Shown here: positions 15,201 through 24,380 of the stretch, one piece after another
Position numbering within the stretch: position 1 is the stretch's first letter
Layout: every line of letters begins with the position of its first letter
Assembly: GCA_036380435.1 (NCBI GenBank)
Contig: DASVES010000427.1
Span: 1-24,559, forward strand
DNA from: DASQDT01 sp036380435
GTDB lineage: Bacteria > Acidobacteriota > Blastocatellia > Pyrinomonadales > Pyrinomonadaceae
Reading direction: 5' to 3'
DNA length: 24,559 nt
The notes under the pieces: model-generated
Told to the model about the DNA's origin: nothing
What the model saw: only the letters and a program-made list of their open reading frames with translations
The model's database searches: none
Position numbers and translations under genes: made by a program

Positions 15201-15982
15201 AGTTCGGCGCCTCCTACACCTTCTCGAAGCTCATTACTGACGCCTCGGAAGACCTCTTCGGCGGCTCGCCCCTCGGCGAAATCCTGCAAAACCCCTACGA
15301 CCGGCGGCAACTACGCTCGGTCTCGGCTAACAACCCGTACCACGTCTTTGTCTTCAACTACATCCTGGAGCTGCCCTTCGGCAAGGGCCGCCGCTTCGCC
15401 AACCGCGGCGGCGCCGTCGATAAGATTCTGGGCGGCTGGCAGGTGAGCGGCATCCACCGCTACCAGTCGGGACTGCCGCTCGTGGTGCGCGACACGGAGC
15501 CGGGCCGCGCCGGCTTCCTCAGCCAGGTCGGCTTCGAGGGCGCGCTCCGGCCCAACCTGTCGGGGCAACCCATCCTGACCGGGAATCCCGAGACCGGCAT
15601 CCGCTTCCAGCTCGTCAACCCCGGAGCGTTCTCTGCGCCGCCCAACTTCCAGGCGCCGCCAACCGACAACGTGACCACCGCGGCCTATCGCAACTACTAC
15701 GCCAACCCGCTCGCCTTCTTCGGCGCCGCGCCGCCCGTCATCGACAGCGCGCGCTACCTGCCCTTCTTCAGCGAGAACGTGAGCCTCCTGAAGAAGACGC
15801 ACATCACCGAGACGACGACGCTGGAGTTCCGCGCCGAGGTCTTTAACGTCTTCAACCGGCATCGATACTTCGGACCCGCAAACGACCTCCGGTTCGGGGA
15901 CTTCGGCAACTCGGGGGCCATCGACAACCGCGACGTATACGCGCCGCGCGAGATTCAACTCGGACTCCGGTTCATCTTCTGA
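12242..15982 (+). CDS. Oar-like TonB-dependent outer-membrane receptor with carboxypeptidase-regulatory domain
   Basis: 1246 aa. A signal peptide (about 1-26, ending SAHA) is followed by a carboxypeptidase-regulatory-like beta-sandwich (about 30-110: ITGTVTDQSGAVVAAAKVTA, GSYTFAEVKAAPYRISVEA). Then come a plug-like region (about 120-260, with ILIDGASTRRAQNG and GSSSGGIVNFTLKSGGND) and a very long beta-barrel ending in ELQLGLRFIF-type strands with terminal Phe. This is the Oar/Cna-B-like receptor class abundant in Acidobacteriota, about 1000-1250 aa and without SusD. It probably imports oligosaccharides released by the glycosidases encoded downstream, using TonB energy. The ATG at 12242 follows GGAGGG at 12232-12237; the open frame reaches further upstream, but the signal peptide fixes this start. 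Expression is likely under the promoter and operator in its leader. Confidence 0.92.
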   Translation: MKVNRLVVLALLALCSTWGVSAHAQSDRGTITGTVTDQSGAVVAAAKVTATATDTGEVRETTTSGEGSYTFAEVKAAPYRISVEAQGFKTATTEDVKVAVQVTRTVDITLEVGVVGDTVTVTAEDTPVIQTESAVRQTNVNERQVKELPLAVAAESGGRTPLAFIFLDSNVSAGSGTTGRGTDASNFRVSGGQGLGTEILIDGASTRRAQNGTFFSEVAPGPNAFQEFTISTSSYSAEFGSSSGGIVNFTLKSGGNDFHGELYELHRNDAFNANTYVNNALGLARPRDHQNNFGGNIGGPIYLPRFGEGGPAYWSGKNRAFFFFNYEGFRFARQENTLVSVPTARMRAGDFSELLTDPYVLSSLGGPVQIYDPTQAPGSRTAIPGNRLDLYRGGAVLDPAGVALANLFPAPTRAGVFRNYDARSLSPTTMDNYVGKTDFMLSDRQRLGVSYSYRKLDSIKGFGGRPAFTRLPPPFTQQEVWNQAFKSHFARVQHDITLSPTVINHLNLGFTRYDVANMNFGEGIQPSSFGVPAGATANFALPRVGFPGYGDFITGGDPRSYIDAGSTFFTDHLYDNTVQISDALTWIKGRHTMKFGGDVRIQQFNVTQQIDPGGSFNFRHDQTAENVVVGTNEEGNPITQVQGGWPIASLVTGATEFSFQTVTAVDPGWRYFYPAVFFTDDIKLTQRLTLNVGARYEISYPRTESKGRLRGFDPDAINPAVGIRGALVGAAGQGGVSAEHEGLARPDYSNFGPRVGFAYALNDKTVARGGIGIYYAPILYGFEGGNTIEASLGYRNSATPNDGCPRCRRPDFGSLQARYFLRNLPASGPLAPTADPNDQFVNQGIAVDYFNKDYRTGRTVQYSLDVQRSLPSKFAASIGYIGHRATRLRSNFERLNAVPLDALKLGYPILNTSLADARNNAAFVTYAQSVSVPLPAVPYAGFNGTVAQALRPFPQYGRIRSQLESNGQSWYNAMQAKLDRRYSNGIQFGASYTFSKLITDASEDLFGGSPLGEILQNPYDRRQLRSVSANNPYHVFVFNYILELPFGKGRRFANRGGAVDKILGGWQVSGIHRYQSGLPLVVRDTEPGRAGFLSQVGFEGALRPNLSGQPILTGNPETGIRFQLVNPGAFSAPPNFQAPPTDNVTTAAYRNYYANPLAFFGAAPPVIDSARYLPFFSENVSLLKKTHITETTTLEFRAEVFNVFNRHRYFGPANDLRFGDFGNSGAIDNRDVYAPREIQLGLRFIF

Positions 15983-16005
15983 CACGCCCCTCGCGGGCTT
16001 TCGGC

Positions 16006-16058
16006 CGTGTGCGGCGCGGGGAGGTGACTCGGGGTCGCCTTCTCCCGCGCCGCACACG
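16006..16058 (+). other. 15-bp hairpin between the receptor and second TPR gene
   Basis: CGTGTGCGGCGCGGG (16006-16020) is inverted exactly at 16044-16058 with a 23-nt loop. No T-run follows (CTTAAGGG). It may protect the receptor mRNA end or lower downstream expression, rather than terminate fully. Confidence 0.5.
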
Positions 16059-16067
16059 CTTAAGGGA

Positions 16068-17792
16068 ATGGCTCGTCTGCGCGCGCACAGCACCCACGCC
16101 CTCATCTGCGCCGCGGCCCTCTGCGTCTCGGCCCCACACGCCGCCGCGACCACCGGCGCCGCCGCGCGGGCGCGCACCCCGGCGCAGTCTCCGCAACGCA
16201 AAGGTGGCCGCTCTCCGCGGAAGAGCGCCAACGAAGCCGCGCGTCTGGTCGGCGAGGGCGTGGCCGCGCTTGAGAGGGATGAGCGAGCGCGCGCGCGAGA
16301 ACTCTTCGAGCGCGCGCTCCAAATCGAGCCGAGCAACTCGGACGCGCACACCTACCTCGGCGCGCTCGCCGACCAGTCGGGCGACCTCGCCGCGGCCGAG
16401 CGACACTTCGCCGCCGCGGCGCGCGCTGCCCCCGCGTCGGCCCCGGCGCGCAACAACCACGGAGCCGCCCTGATGCGGCTCGGCCGCACGCGGGAGGCGG
16501 CCCGCGAGTTCGCTGCGGCGCTCCGCTTAGACGCCGGCCACGCGGGCGCGCTCGTCAACCTCGCGCAGATACGCTTCGCCGCCGGCACGCCCGACGGCCT
16601 GCGCGCCGCCTACGAACTGCTAGAGCGCGCCCGCGCCGCCGCGCCCGGCGACGCGGAGATCGCCCGCTCGCTCCTGGTTACCGCCCTGCGCCTCGGCGAG
16701 CGCGCCGCTGTCGCCCGCCACTTCCGCGACTACACGTCGGCGCTCGCGCGCGCGTCGGCGGGCGGCGGGGACGCGGCAGCAGTCGGCACGGGCGCAAGCG
16801 CCTTGCCGTCGGCGCGCGCGGAGTTGGGAGCAGCGCTTTTGGAGGGCGGCTTCGCCGAAGAGGCGGCGGAGGAGTTGGCCGCGGGGGCGGCCGGCGAGCC
16901 GTCGAAGGCCGAGTACATCGTCATGCTGGCGCGCTCACACATGGCGCGCAAGGACGTGAAGGCGGCGGGGCGCGCGCTCGAAGGCGCGTTGGCGCGGGGG
17001 CTGGAGGCCGCGCCGATCTACGCGGCGCTGGCCGAGGTCTACGAGGCGAGCGGGCACGTCGAGAACGCCATCCCGGCGATGCGCCTCGCCATCGAGCGCG
17101 ACCCGCGTAACGAGTCTTATCGCTTCCGCTACGGAATGCTCCTGACGGACACGCACGCGCCGGCGGCCGCCGTCGTCCGGCTGGAGGAGGCGCTTAAGGA
17201 GTTCCCGCGCTCTTCGCGTCTGTGGTTCGCGCTCGGCGTCGCGCAAGCCGCGCTCAACCGCGCGGACGAGGCCGCCAAATCCTTCGAGCGCGCCCGCGAC
17301 CTCGACCCGAAGTTCGCCCCGGCCCTCGCCTATCTCGGCATGACGCACGACGTGCGGGGACGCTTCGCGGAGGCCGTCGAACTCTACGAGCGCGCGCTCG
17401 CCCTCGACGACCGCCTGGCCGCCGCCCACTACCTCGCCGCCGAGGCGATACTCAAGCAGGCGCCGGCCGACGAGACGCGCGCCGAGCCGCACCTCAAACG
17501 CGCCGTCGAACTCGATCCCCGATTCGCGCCCGCGCGCGTGTCGCTCGCGAAAATCTACATGCGCGGCGAACGCTTCGAGGAGACCGTCGCGCAGCTACAG
17601 TCGGCCGTCGCCGCCGACCCCGCGTTGGCCGCCGCGCACTACCAGCTCGGGCGCGCCCTTCTGCGGCTCAAGCGCAACTCGGAGGGGCAGGCCGCGCTCG
17701 CCGAGTTCAAGCGTCTGAGCGAGGGTCAGCGCGAGCAGGCGCGCGAAGGGCCGCGCGAGATCATGCGCCGCCTCGCAAACGTCCGATTCTAA
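16068..17792 (+). CDS. Large secreted/periplasmic TPR protein (second)
   Basis: 574 aa. The N-terminal signal sequence is about 1-29 (ALICAAALCVSAPHAAA). After a low-complexity Ala/Arg linker follow many tetratricopeptide repeats, for example RARELFERALQIEPSNSDAH, AERHFAAAARAAPAS, AKSFERARDLDPKFAPALAY, AVELYERALALDDRLAAAHY, VAQLQSAVAADPALAAAHYQ. No enzymatic domain is recognised. It shares architecture with the TPR gene before the receptor, so the receptor is flanked on both sides by TPR genes, which suggests roles in the same envelope complex. The Shine-Dalgarno is poor; an 85-bp spacer with a hairpin separates it from the receptor. Confidence 0.85.
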   Translation: MARLRAHSTHALICAAALCVSAPHAAATTGAAARARTPAQSPQRKGGRSPRKSANEAARLVGEGVAALERDERARARELFERALQIEPSNSDAHTYLGALADQSGDLAAAERHFAAAARAAPASAPARNNHGAALMRLGRTREAAREFAAALRLDAGHAGALVNLAQIRFAAGTPDGLRAAYELLERARAAAPGDAEIARSLLVTALRLGERAAVARHFRDYTSALARASAGGGDAAAVGTGASALPSARAELGAALLEGGFAEEAAEELAAGAAGEPSKAEYIVMLARSHMARKDVKAAGRALEGALARGLEAAPIYAALAEVYEASGHVENAIPAMRLAIERDPRNESYRFRYGMLLTDTHAPAAAVVRLEEALKEFPRSSRLWFALGVAQAALNRADEAAKSFERARDLDPKFAPALAYLGMTHDVRGRFAEAVELYERALALDDRLAAAHYLAAEAILKQAPADETRAEPHLKRAVELDPRFAPARVSLAKIYMRGERFEETVAQLQSAVAADPALAAAHYQLGRALLRLKRNSEGQAALAEFKRLSEGQREQAREGPREIMRRLANVRF

Positions 17793-17810
17793 AATTCCGC
17801 GGGAGGTCTC

Positions 17811-18560
17811 ATGTCGAGGCATTCGGTACGAACGTGCGCGCTGCTCTTCGCCTGCGTCTTCCTCGGGCGGACGACCGTCTCGGCGCAACAGGCGTCGGCC
17901 ACACCCTCGCCGTCGCCACATTCGCAGCCACAACAGCCGCCGCCGCCGCGCGCCTTCGACGAGTGGGCCGACGGCTTCGACGGCGACAAGCTCGACGAGT
18001 CGAAGTGGGAACGCTTCACCTTCGAGGGAGGCGGAGGGGGCAAGCTCGAAGTTAAGGAAGGCGAGTTGCGCCTACGAAGCGGCGGCGGCACGCGCGCGGG
18101 CGTGCGGAGCAGGGAAGAGTTTGCCGGCGAGCAGTTCAGCGTCGAGGCGCGGGTGGCGAAGGTTGGCCCGGCGTACCCCGACCCGAACCAGAAGGGTGAG
18201 CCGATAGGGTTCGCCGCGCTGACCATCCTCTTCGACGGCTCGGGGCGCAACCGCGTCGAGTGGGTGCTGACGAGCGCCGGGAGGTTCGAGGCGTGGGCCG
18301 TGGTGGACGGCCGCGCCGAGCAGCTCGACGACCGCAATCTCGGCACGAAGATGAAGAGCCCGGTCATCGCCATCATCCGCCGCGGCGAAGAATTCCTCTT
18401 CGTCTTAAACGGCCCCGACAGCCCGCCGCAGGACGCGCGGGTCGGGCTGAGGAAGACGGTCAAAAATTTGCCGCGCCGCTTCCGCGTCATGCTCTACGGC
18501 TTCAGCTCGTCGGAGAACAACTGGGACGCGGTGCGCGTCGTGACGCCACGGCGGCAATGA
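17811..18560 (+). CDS. Secreted jelly-roll (concanavalin A-like) protein, unknown function
   Basis: 249 aa. A signal peptide (about 1-26, ending TVSAQQ) and a Pro/Ser/Gln-rich linker (about 27-46) precede one domain with FDGDKLDESKWERF, KLEVKEGELRLRSG, NRVEWVLTSAGRFEAWAV and a closing LYGFSSSENNWDAVRV. This strand pattern resembles LamG/GH16-like or DUF1080-like jelly rolls. I see no ExDxxE catalytic motif, so it may bind rather than cut carbohydrate. GGGAGG at 17801-17806 supports the start. Its stop codon overlaps the next start (ATGA), so it is translationally coupled to the GH43 gene. Confidence 0.72.
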   Translation: MSRHSVRTCALLFACVFLGRTTVSAQQASATPSPSPHSQPQQPPPPRAFDEWADGFDGDKLDESKWERFTFEGGGGGKLEVKEGELRLRSGGGTRAGVRSREEFAGEQFSVEARVAKVGPAYPDPNQKGEPIGFAALTILFDGSGRNRVEWVLTSAGRFEAWAVVDGRAEQLDDRNLGTKMKSPVIAIIRRGEEFLFVLNGPDSPPQDARVGLRKTVKNLPRRFRVMLYGFSSSENNWDAVRVVTPRRQ

Positions 18561-19798
18561 ACCCCGGCCCCCTCACTCAATTGAGAGCACGAAGACTGGT
18601 GAAACCATTCGGCCCACGACAAAGCGCGCGCGCCGCCGGCCTCCTCGCCGCGCTGGCCCTGTGCGCCGCCGCCGCCGCCGGCCCGTCCGTCCGCGCACAG
18701 CGCGCCCCCCGCGCCGGCGCCGCCGCCAGCAGCGCCACCTACGCCAATCCCGTCTTCGACGAAGACTTCCCCGACCCAACGGTCATCCGCGCCTCCGACG
18801 GTTGGTTCTACGCCTACGCCACGACCACCAACATCGGCGGCCGGGTCTACCACATCCAGGCCGCGCGCTCGCGCGACCTCGTCAGTTGGGAGCGCCTGCC
18901 CGACGTGCTGCCCGCCAAGCCCGCGTGGTCGAGTCAGCACGACCTGCTCTGGGCGCCCGACGTGCACCAGCGCGGCCGCACCTTCTACCTCTACTTCTCG
19001 AATCGCCTCAACGACGACCTCGCCGCGCGCTTCAAACGTGAAAACAATGCCGAGTCGAGCAAGGAGGACGTGTTCTGTCTCGGCGTGGCGACGGCCCGCT
19101 TACCCATCGGCCCTTTCACCGACAGCGGCCGCCCGCTCAAGTGCGGACTCTCGTTCGTCAACATCGACCCCATGGCCTTCGATGACCCGCGCACGGGCCG
19201 CAAGTATCTCTTCTGGGGGTCGGGTTTTCAGCCCATCAGGGTGCAGGAGTTGGCCGCCGACCGCCTGAGCTTCAAGGCCGGGAGCCGCCCCGTCGAGTTG
19301 GTCGCGGCCAGCAAAGACCTGCCGTACCAGACGCTCATCGAGGGGGCGTGGGTCGTCTACCGCGGCGGCTTCTACTACCTCTTCTACTCGGGCGAGAACT
19401 GCTGCCACGGCCCGCTCCAGCAGATCAAGTACGCCGTGCTGGTCGCCCGCGCGCGCCAGGTCGAGGGGCCTTACCAGACGCTCGCGCAGGCGCGGGGCGG
19501 CCGGAGCAGCGCCATCCTTGAGCGCAGCGATGCGTGGATCGCGCCCGGCCACAACTCCATCGTCGAGGACGACGCCGGGCAGTCGTGGATCGTCTACCAT
19601 GCCATCGACGTGAAGCGGCCCTACATGACCGCCACGCTCAAGGACGACCGCAACGTGCGGCGCGTGATGTTGCTCGACCGCCTCGCCTACCGCGGCGGCT
19701 GGCCCTTCGTCGAAGGCGGCGGCAAGCCCTCGCGCGGCCCGAGGCCCGCGCCCTTCGTCCGCCGCGGCCGGCCGCCCCCGCGTCGGGGGAGAGAATGA
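18557..19798 (+). CDS. Secreted glycoside hydrolase family 43 enzyme
   Basis: 413 aa. The signal peptide ends near residue 47 (PSVRAQ). The five-bladed propeller starts with TYANPVFDEDFPDPTVIR, Asp73 being the likely general base. WAPDVHQRGRTFYLYFS marks blade two, Asp204 in NIDPMAFDD is the expected pKa modulator, and Glu262 in LIEGAWVVYRGGFYYLFYSG the acid. The late motif GHNSIVEDDAGQSWIVYHAID is typical of arabinanase or arabinofuranosidase-type GH43. Activity on arabinose-containing chains is likely, but beta-xylosidase or galactanase subfamilies cannot be excluded. The start is the ATG overlapping the upstream TGA by 4 bp; the frame is open further upstream, but the signal peptide supports this start. 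Confidence 0.9.
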   Translation: MNPGPLTQLRARRLVKPFGPRQSARAAGLLAALALCAAAAAGPSVRAQRAPRAGAAASSATYANPVFDEDFPDPTVIRASDGWFYAYATTTNIGGRVYHIQAARSRDLVSWERLPDVLPAKPAWSSQHDLLWAPDVHQRGRTFYLYFSNRLNDDLAARFKRENNAESSKEDVFCLGVATARLPIGPFTDSGRPLKCGLSFVNIDPMAFDDPRTGRKYLFWGSGFQPIRVQELAADRLSFKAGSRPVELVAASKDLPYQTLIEGAWVVYRGGFYYLFYSGENCCHGPLQQIKYAVLVARARQVEGPYQTLAQARGGRSSAILERSDAWIAPGHNSIVEDDAGQSWIVYHAIDVKRPYMTATLKDDRNVRRVMLLDRLAYRGGWPFVEGGGKPSRGPRPAPFVRRGRPPPRRGRE

Positions 19799-19809
19799 GC
19801 GGCGCGGCC

Positions 19810-19923
19810 AAAAAAGAGGCGGAAGCCCGACCGTCAGGGAGGGCGCCTGCTGTCGCACACGCTACGCCCTCCCTGACGGTCGGGCTTCCGCCCCATCTGC
19901 TCAACCTGAGGCACAAAGATTGA
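19810..19923. repeat. Hairpin element, copy 1 (28-bp perfect arms)
   Basis: Positions 19818-19845 and 19865-19892 are exact inverted copies (core GGAAGCCCGACCGTCAGGG) with a 19-nt loop. Similarity to the second copy at 24244-24361 also covers the leading AAAAAAGAGGCGGAAG and the trailing CAACCTGAG...AAAGATTGA, so the unit is about 115 bp. It lies between the GH43 and GH2 genes, where it might also act as a terminator or processing hairpin. Confidence 0.88.
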
Positions 19924-19951
19924 TGAAGACACGCGCCGTGAGGAAAGGTTG

Positions 19952-21829
19952 ATGATGACGCGAAGCGAAAACATCTCAGCCGCAAAGTGGCCGACGCTGC
20001 TGCTCCTGGCGGCGTCGCTGATGCTCGCGTGCGCGCCGCCGGCGCGGGCGCGCGTGGCGCAGGCGTCGTCTGAGGCGCCGCGCGCCGAGCACCCGCGCCC
20101 CGACTTCGTGCGCGCCGACTGGCAGACCTTGAACGGCCGCTGGGAGTTCGAGTTCGACGACGCCGACCGCGGCCTCGCCGAGCGCTGGTACGACCTTGCG
20201 GCGGGCAAGGGCTTCTCGAAAACGATCCTCGTCCCCTTCGCCTTCCAGACCCGCCTGAGCGGCGTCGGCGTCACCGACTTCCACGACGTGGTCTGGTACA
20301 GGCGCGCCGTGCAGGCGCCCGACTCGTTCCGCCGCCCCGGCCGCCGCATCCTGCTCAACTTCGGCGCGGTCGATTACGAGGCGACCGTCTGGGTCAACGG
20401 CGAGCAGGCGGGGTTTCACCGCGGCGGCCACGTCTCCTTTTCCCTCGACGTGACCGACCTCCTCAAGGCGGGCGACAACTCGGTCGTCCTGCGCGTCTTC
20501 GACCCTTCGGCCGACCGCACCGTCCCGCGCGGCAAACAGTTCTGGCGGCCCAAGTCCGAAGGCATCTGGTACACGCGCACCACCGGCATCTGGCAGCCCG
20601 TGTGGATGGAGTCGGCCGGCGACACACACGTCCGCCGCCTGCGCGTCACGCCCGACGTGGACAACTCGCGCGTCTCCGTCGAGGCCGTCCTCAACAAGAC
20701 GGCGCCGGGCCTGCGGCTGCGCACCGTCGTCAAGCTCAAGGGCGAGGTGCACGCGCAGTCGGAGGTCGCCTGCGCGGACGCCCGCCCGCTCGCCGTCCAC
20801 AAGCTGAACGAACAGCGTCTGTGGTCGCCGTGGGAGCCGACTCTCTACGACCTGACGGTGGAGCTTGTCGGTGCGGGCGGGCAGGTCGTGGACCGCGTCG
20901 AGAGCTACTTCGGCCAGCGCAAAGTGAGCACGCACGACGGCCGCGTCTACCTCAACAACAATCCGTACTACCTGCGCCTCATCCTCGATCAGGGCTACTG
21001 GCCCGAAAGTCTTCTCACCCCGCCGACCGACGAGGCCATGCGCCGCGACATCGAGCTGTCGAAGGCGATGGGCTTCAACGGCGCGCGCAAGCACCAGAAG
21101 GCGGAAGACCCGCGCTGGCTCTACTGGGCCGACCGCCTCGGCTACTTCGTCTGGGGTGAGATGGCCAACGCGCAGGACTACTCGGAGGAGTACGCCGCGC
21201 GCTTCGCCGACGAGTGGCAGCAGATAGTGGCGCGCGACTTCAACCACCCGTCGATCATCGTCTGGGTGCCCATCAACGAGTCGTGGGGCGTGCCCGACAT
21301 CTTCACGAGCCGCGCGCAGCAGGATCACGCCCGGACGATGTATCACCTGTTGCGCTCGATTGACCCGACGCGGCTCGTCATCGACAACGACGGCTGGGAG
21401 CACACCGACGAGACCGACCTCTTCGCCCTCCACGACTACGCCCGCACGGGCGAGGAGCTGGCCGAGAAGTATAAAATCCTGGAGACCGACACGAGCCGCA
21501 TCCCGCGCAACGGGCGCGACGCGCTCGCCCTCGGCTACAAGTACAACGGCTCGCCCTTCGTCCTGACGGAGTTCGGCGGCATCGCCTACCGCGTCGGCGC
21601 GCCGAAGGCCGCGAACGAGTGGGGCTACTCCGGCATCGAGCCGACGAAGGAGGCGATGCTCAAGCGGCTCGACGGGCTGGTCAAGGCCGTCGTCGCCAAC
21701 AAGGCGTGGGCGGGCTTCTGCTACACGCAGCTCACGGACGTGGAGCAGGAGATCAACGGCCTGCTGACCTACGACCGCCGGCCGAAGGCCGCCCCCGAAG
21801 AGTTCAAGCGAATCTTCGAGCAGCGGTAG
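19952..21829 (+). CDS. Secreted glycoside hydrolase family 2 enzyme (beta-galactosidase/glucuronidase type)
   Basis: 625 aa. An N-terminal export signal (about 1-30) with a cysteine after LMLA may be a lipoprotein signal. Domain order is: sugar-binding beta-sandwich (about 40-225; WYRRAVQAP, VDYEATVWVNGEQAGFHRGG), immunoglobulin-like domain (about 230-325), and TIM barrel (about 335-620). The acid/base is Glu443 in PINESWG and the nucleophile Glu540 in LTEFGG, both at the expected places. It is shorter than E. coli LacZ (about 1000 aa) and in the size range of GH2 beta-glucuronidases and short beta-galactosidases. With galactokinase next to it, release of galactose is the best guess. GGAAAGG at 19942-19948 supports a start at 19952 or 19955. 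Confidence 0.9.
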   Translation: MMTRSENISAAKWPTLLLLAASLMLACAPPARARVAQASSEAPRAEHPRPDFVRADWQTLNGRWEFEFDDADRGLAERWYDLAAGKGFSKTILVPFAFQTRLSGVGVTDFHDVVWYRRAVQAPDSFRRPGRRILLNFGAVDYEATVWVNGEQAGFHRGGHVSFSLDVTDLLKAGDNSVVLRVFDPSADRTVPRGKQFWRPKSEGIWYTRTTGIWQPVWMESAGDTHVRRLRVTPDVDNSRVSVEAVLNKTAPGLRLRTVVKLKGEVHAQSEVACADARPLAVHKLNEQRLWSPWEPTLYDLTVELVGAGGQVVDRVESYFGQRKVSTHDGRVYLNNNPYYLRLILDQGYWPESLLTPPTDEAMRRDIELSKAMGFNGARKHQKAEDPRWLYWADRLGYFVWGEMANAQDYSEEYAARFADEWQQIVARDFNHPSIIVWVPINESWGVPDIFTSRAQQDHARTMYHLLRSIDPTRLVIDNDGWEHTDETDLFALHDYARTGEELAEKYKILETDTSRIPRNGRDALALGYKYNGSPFVLTEFGGIAYRVGAPKAANEWGYSGIEPTKEAMLKRLDGLVKAVVANKAWAGFCYTQLTDVEQEINGLLTYDRRPKAAPEEFKRIFEQR

Positions 21830-21933
21830 AGGCGGCCGACCGGCCCGGCGGTTCGACTCCCGGCCCCGTCACGGGGGCTGTTTGAGAGAACGATGGAACG
21901 CGAGACAAAAACGGCGCGCGTCGGAGGCGCGAG

Positions 21934-23093
<1,160 letters not shown>

Positions 23094-23103
<10 letters not shown>

Positions 23104-23182
23104 TAAGTGATGAGTGATAAGTGATAAGAAAGAGAAGGCAGGGTTTTCTTATCACTCATCACTCATCACTCATCACTTGTCA
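23094..23182. repeat. 37-bp near-perfect palindrome built of AGTGAT(A/G) units
   Basis: The arm 23094-23130 is inverted at 23146-23182 with only two mismatches (both allow G-U pairing in RNA), around a 15-nt loop. Each arm is a tandem of AGTGATA/AGTGATG heptamer-like units. It overlaps the last codons of galK and ends 10 bp before the regulator start, so it may work as the terminator of galK or hide the regulator's ribosome site. Confidence 0.85.
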
Positions 23183-23192
23183 CGCGAAGCCT

Positions 23193-24206
23193 ATGAGTAG
23201 CATCAGGGACGTGGCGCGCACGGCCGGTGTTTCGACCGCGACCGTGTCGCACGTCGTCAACAACACGAGGTTCGTCTCCGAGGAGGTGCGGGCGCGCGTG
23301 CTCGCGGCCGTCGAGCAGTGCGGCTACTACCCGAACGCGCACGCGCGCGGCCTCGCCTCGGGCCGGAGCCGCATCCTCGGCCTGGTCATCTCCGACATCT
23401 CGAACCCGTTCTTCCCCGAACTCGTCAAGGCCATCGAGACGGCCGCCTTCGAGCAGGGCTACGACGTGTTGCTGTCGAACACCAACTACGACCCCGACCG
23501 CACGTCGCACTACGTCCGCCGCCTCATCGAGCGTAAGGTGGCCGGCGTCGCCCTGATGACCTCGGAACTCGACGCCGCGCTCATCGACGAGCTGGCCCGC
23601 CGCGACGTGTGCGTCGTCTTCCTCGACCTCGGCGAGCCGGGGCGGCACATGAGCAACCTGCGCGTGGACTACGAGGCCGGCATCGAGGAGGCCGTGCGCC
23701 ACCTCGTCCGGCTGGGCCACCGCCGCGTCACCTTCGTCAGCGGCCCCGCGCACCTGCGCTCGGCCGAGCGCCGCCTCGAAGCCTTCCGTCGCTCGCTCGC
23801 GCGCCACCTGCCCGGCGCGCCCGTCGAAGTCTACGACGGCGACTTCCGGCTCGACGGCGGGCGACGGGCCGTGCGCCGGATGCACGCCGACGGGGAGCTG
23901 CCCACGGCCGTCCTCGCCGCCAACGACATGATGGCGCTCGGCGCGATGGCCGAGCTGCGCGCGCTCGGCGTCGAGGTCCCCCGCGACGTGTCGGTCGTCG
24001 GCTTCGACAACATCGAGTTCGCCGCGCTCTCGCAACCCGCTTTGACGACCGTCTGTCTGCCGCGCTCCGAACTCGGGCGTCGCGCCGTCGAGGCGCTGCT
24101 GGAAACCATCGGGCACACGGAGCAGCGCGGCGTCGAGATCGAAATCCCGACCCACCTCGTCGTCCGCGGCTCGACGGCGCGGGCGCGCGGCGTGGAAAAC
24201 GATTGA
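23193..24206 (+). CDS. LacI/GalR-family transcriptional regulator
   Basis: 337 aa from the ATG at 23193. The N-terminal helix-turn-helix is SSIRDVARTAGVSTATVSHVVNN (2-24), followed by the hinge (YYPNAHARGLASGRS) and a periplasmic-binding-protein-like ligand domain (about 60-330: ILGLVISDISNPFFPELVKAIE, VTFVSGP, AVLAANDMMALGAM, VSVVGFDNIEFA). It probably binds a sugar or sugar phosphate and represses the surrounding glycan genes; the dyad at 12029-12042 is a candidate site. In-frame codons upstream lie inside the palindrome and would add a 24-residue tail without family match, so the later ATG is preferred, although its ribosome site is weak. Confidence 0.94.
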   Translation: MSSIRDVARTAGVSTATVSHVVNNTRFVSEEVRARVLAAVEQCGYYPNAHARGLASGRSRILGLVISDISNPFFPELVKAIETAAFEQGYDVLLSNTNYDPDRTSHYVRRLIERKVAGVALMTSELDAALIDELARRDVCVVFLDLGEPGRHMSNLRVDYEAGIEEAVRHLVRLGHRRVTFVSGPAHLRSAERRLEAFRRSLARHLPGAPVEVYDGDFRLDGGRRAVRRMHADGELPTAVLAANDMMALGAMAELRALGVEVPRDVSVVGFDNIEFAALSQPALTTVCLPRSELGRRAVEALLETIGHTEQRGVEIEIPTHLVVRGSTARARGVEND

Positions 24207-24243
24207 ACACAGCGAAAAAGATTGGTTAGTGGGTCAGTCGAGG

Positions 24244-24361
24244 AAAAAAGAGGCGGAAGCCCGACCGTCAGGGAGGGCGCAGACGGCGGCGCACGTTGCG
24301 CCCTCCCTGACGGTCGGGCTTCCGCACCGCCTCCCCAACTTGAGCCACTACCAAAGATTGA
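24244..24361. repeat. Hairpin element, copy 2 (28-bp perfect arms)
   Basis: Arms 24253-24280 and 24298-24325 are exact inverted copies with a 17-nt loop. They match copy 1 near 19810 in the stem sequence, in the leading AAAAAAGAGG and in the trailing CAACTTGAGCCAC...AAAGATTGA, while the loops differ. It lies between the regulator and the next GH43 gene, in the same orientation as copy 1. Confidence 0.88.
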
Positions 24362-24380
24362 ACGAGGAGGAGGGGGACAG

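Noticed and set aside
21847..21875. GGTTCGACTCCCGG resembles the T-arm of a tRNA or a tRNA-derived attachment site.
   Set aside because: The flanking bases do not form a proper 5-bp T-stem, there is no acceptor, D or anticodon arm, and the GH2 coding sequence ends only 18 bp before.
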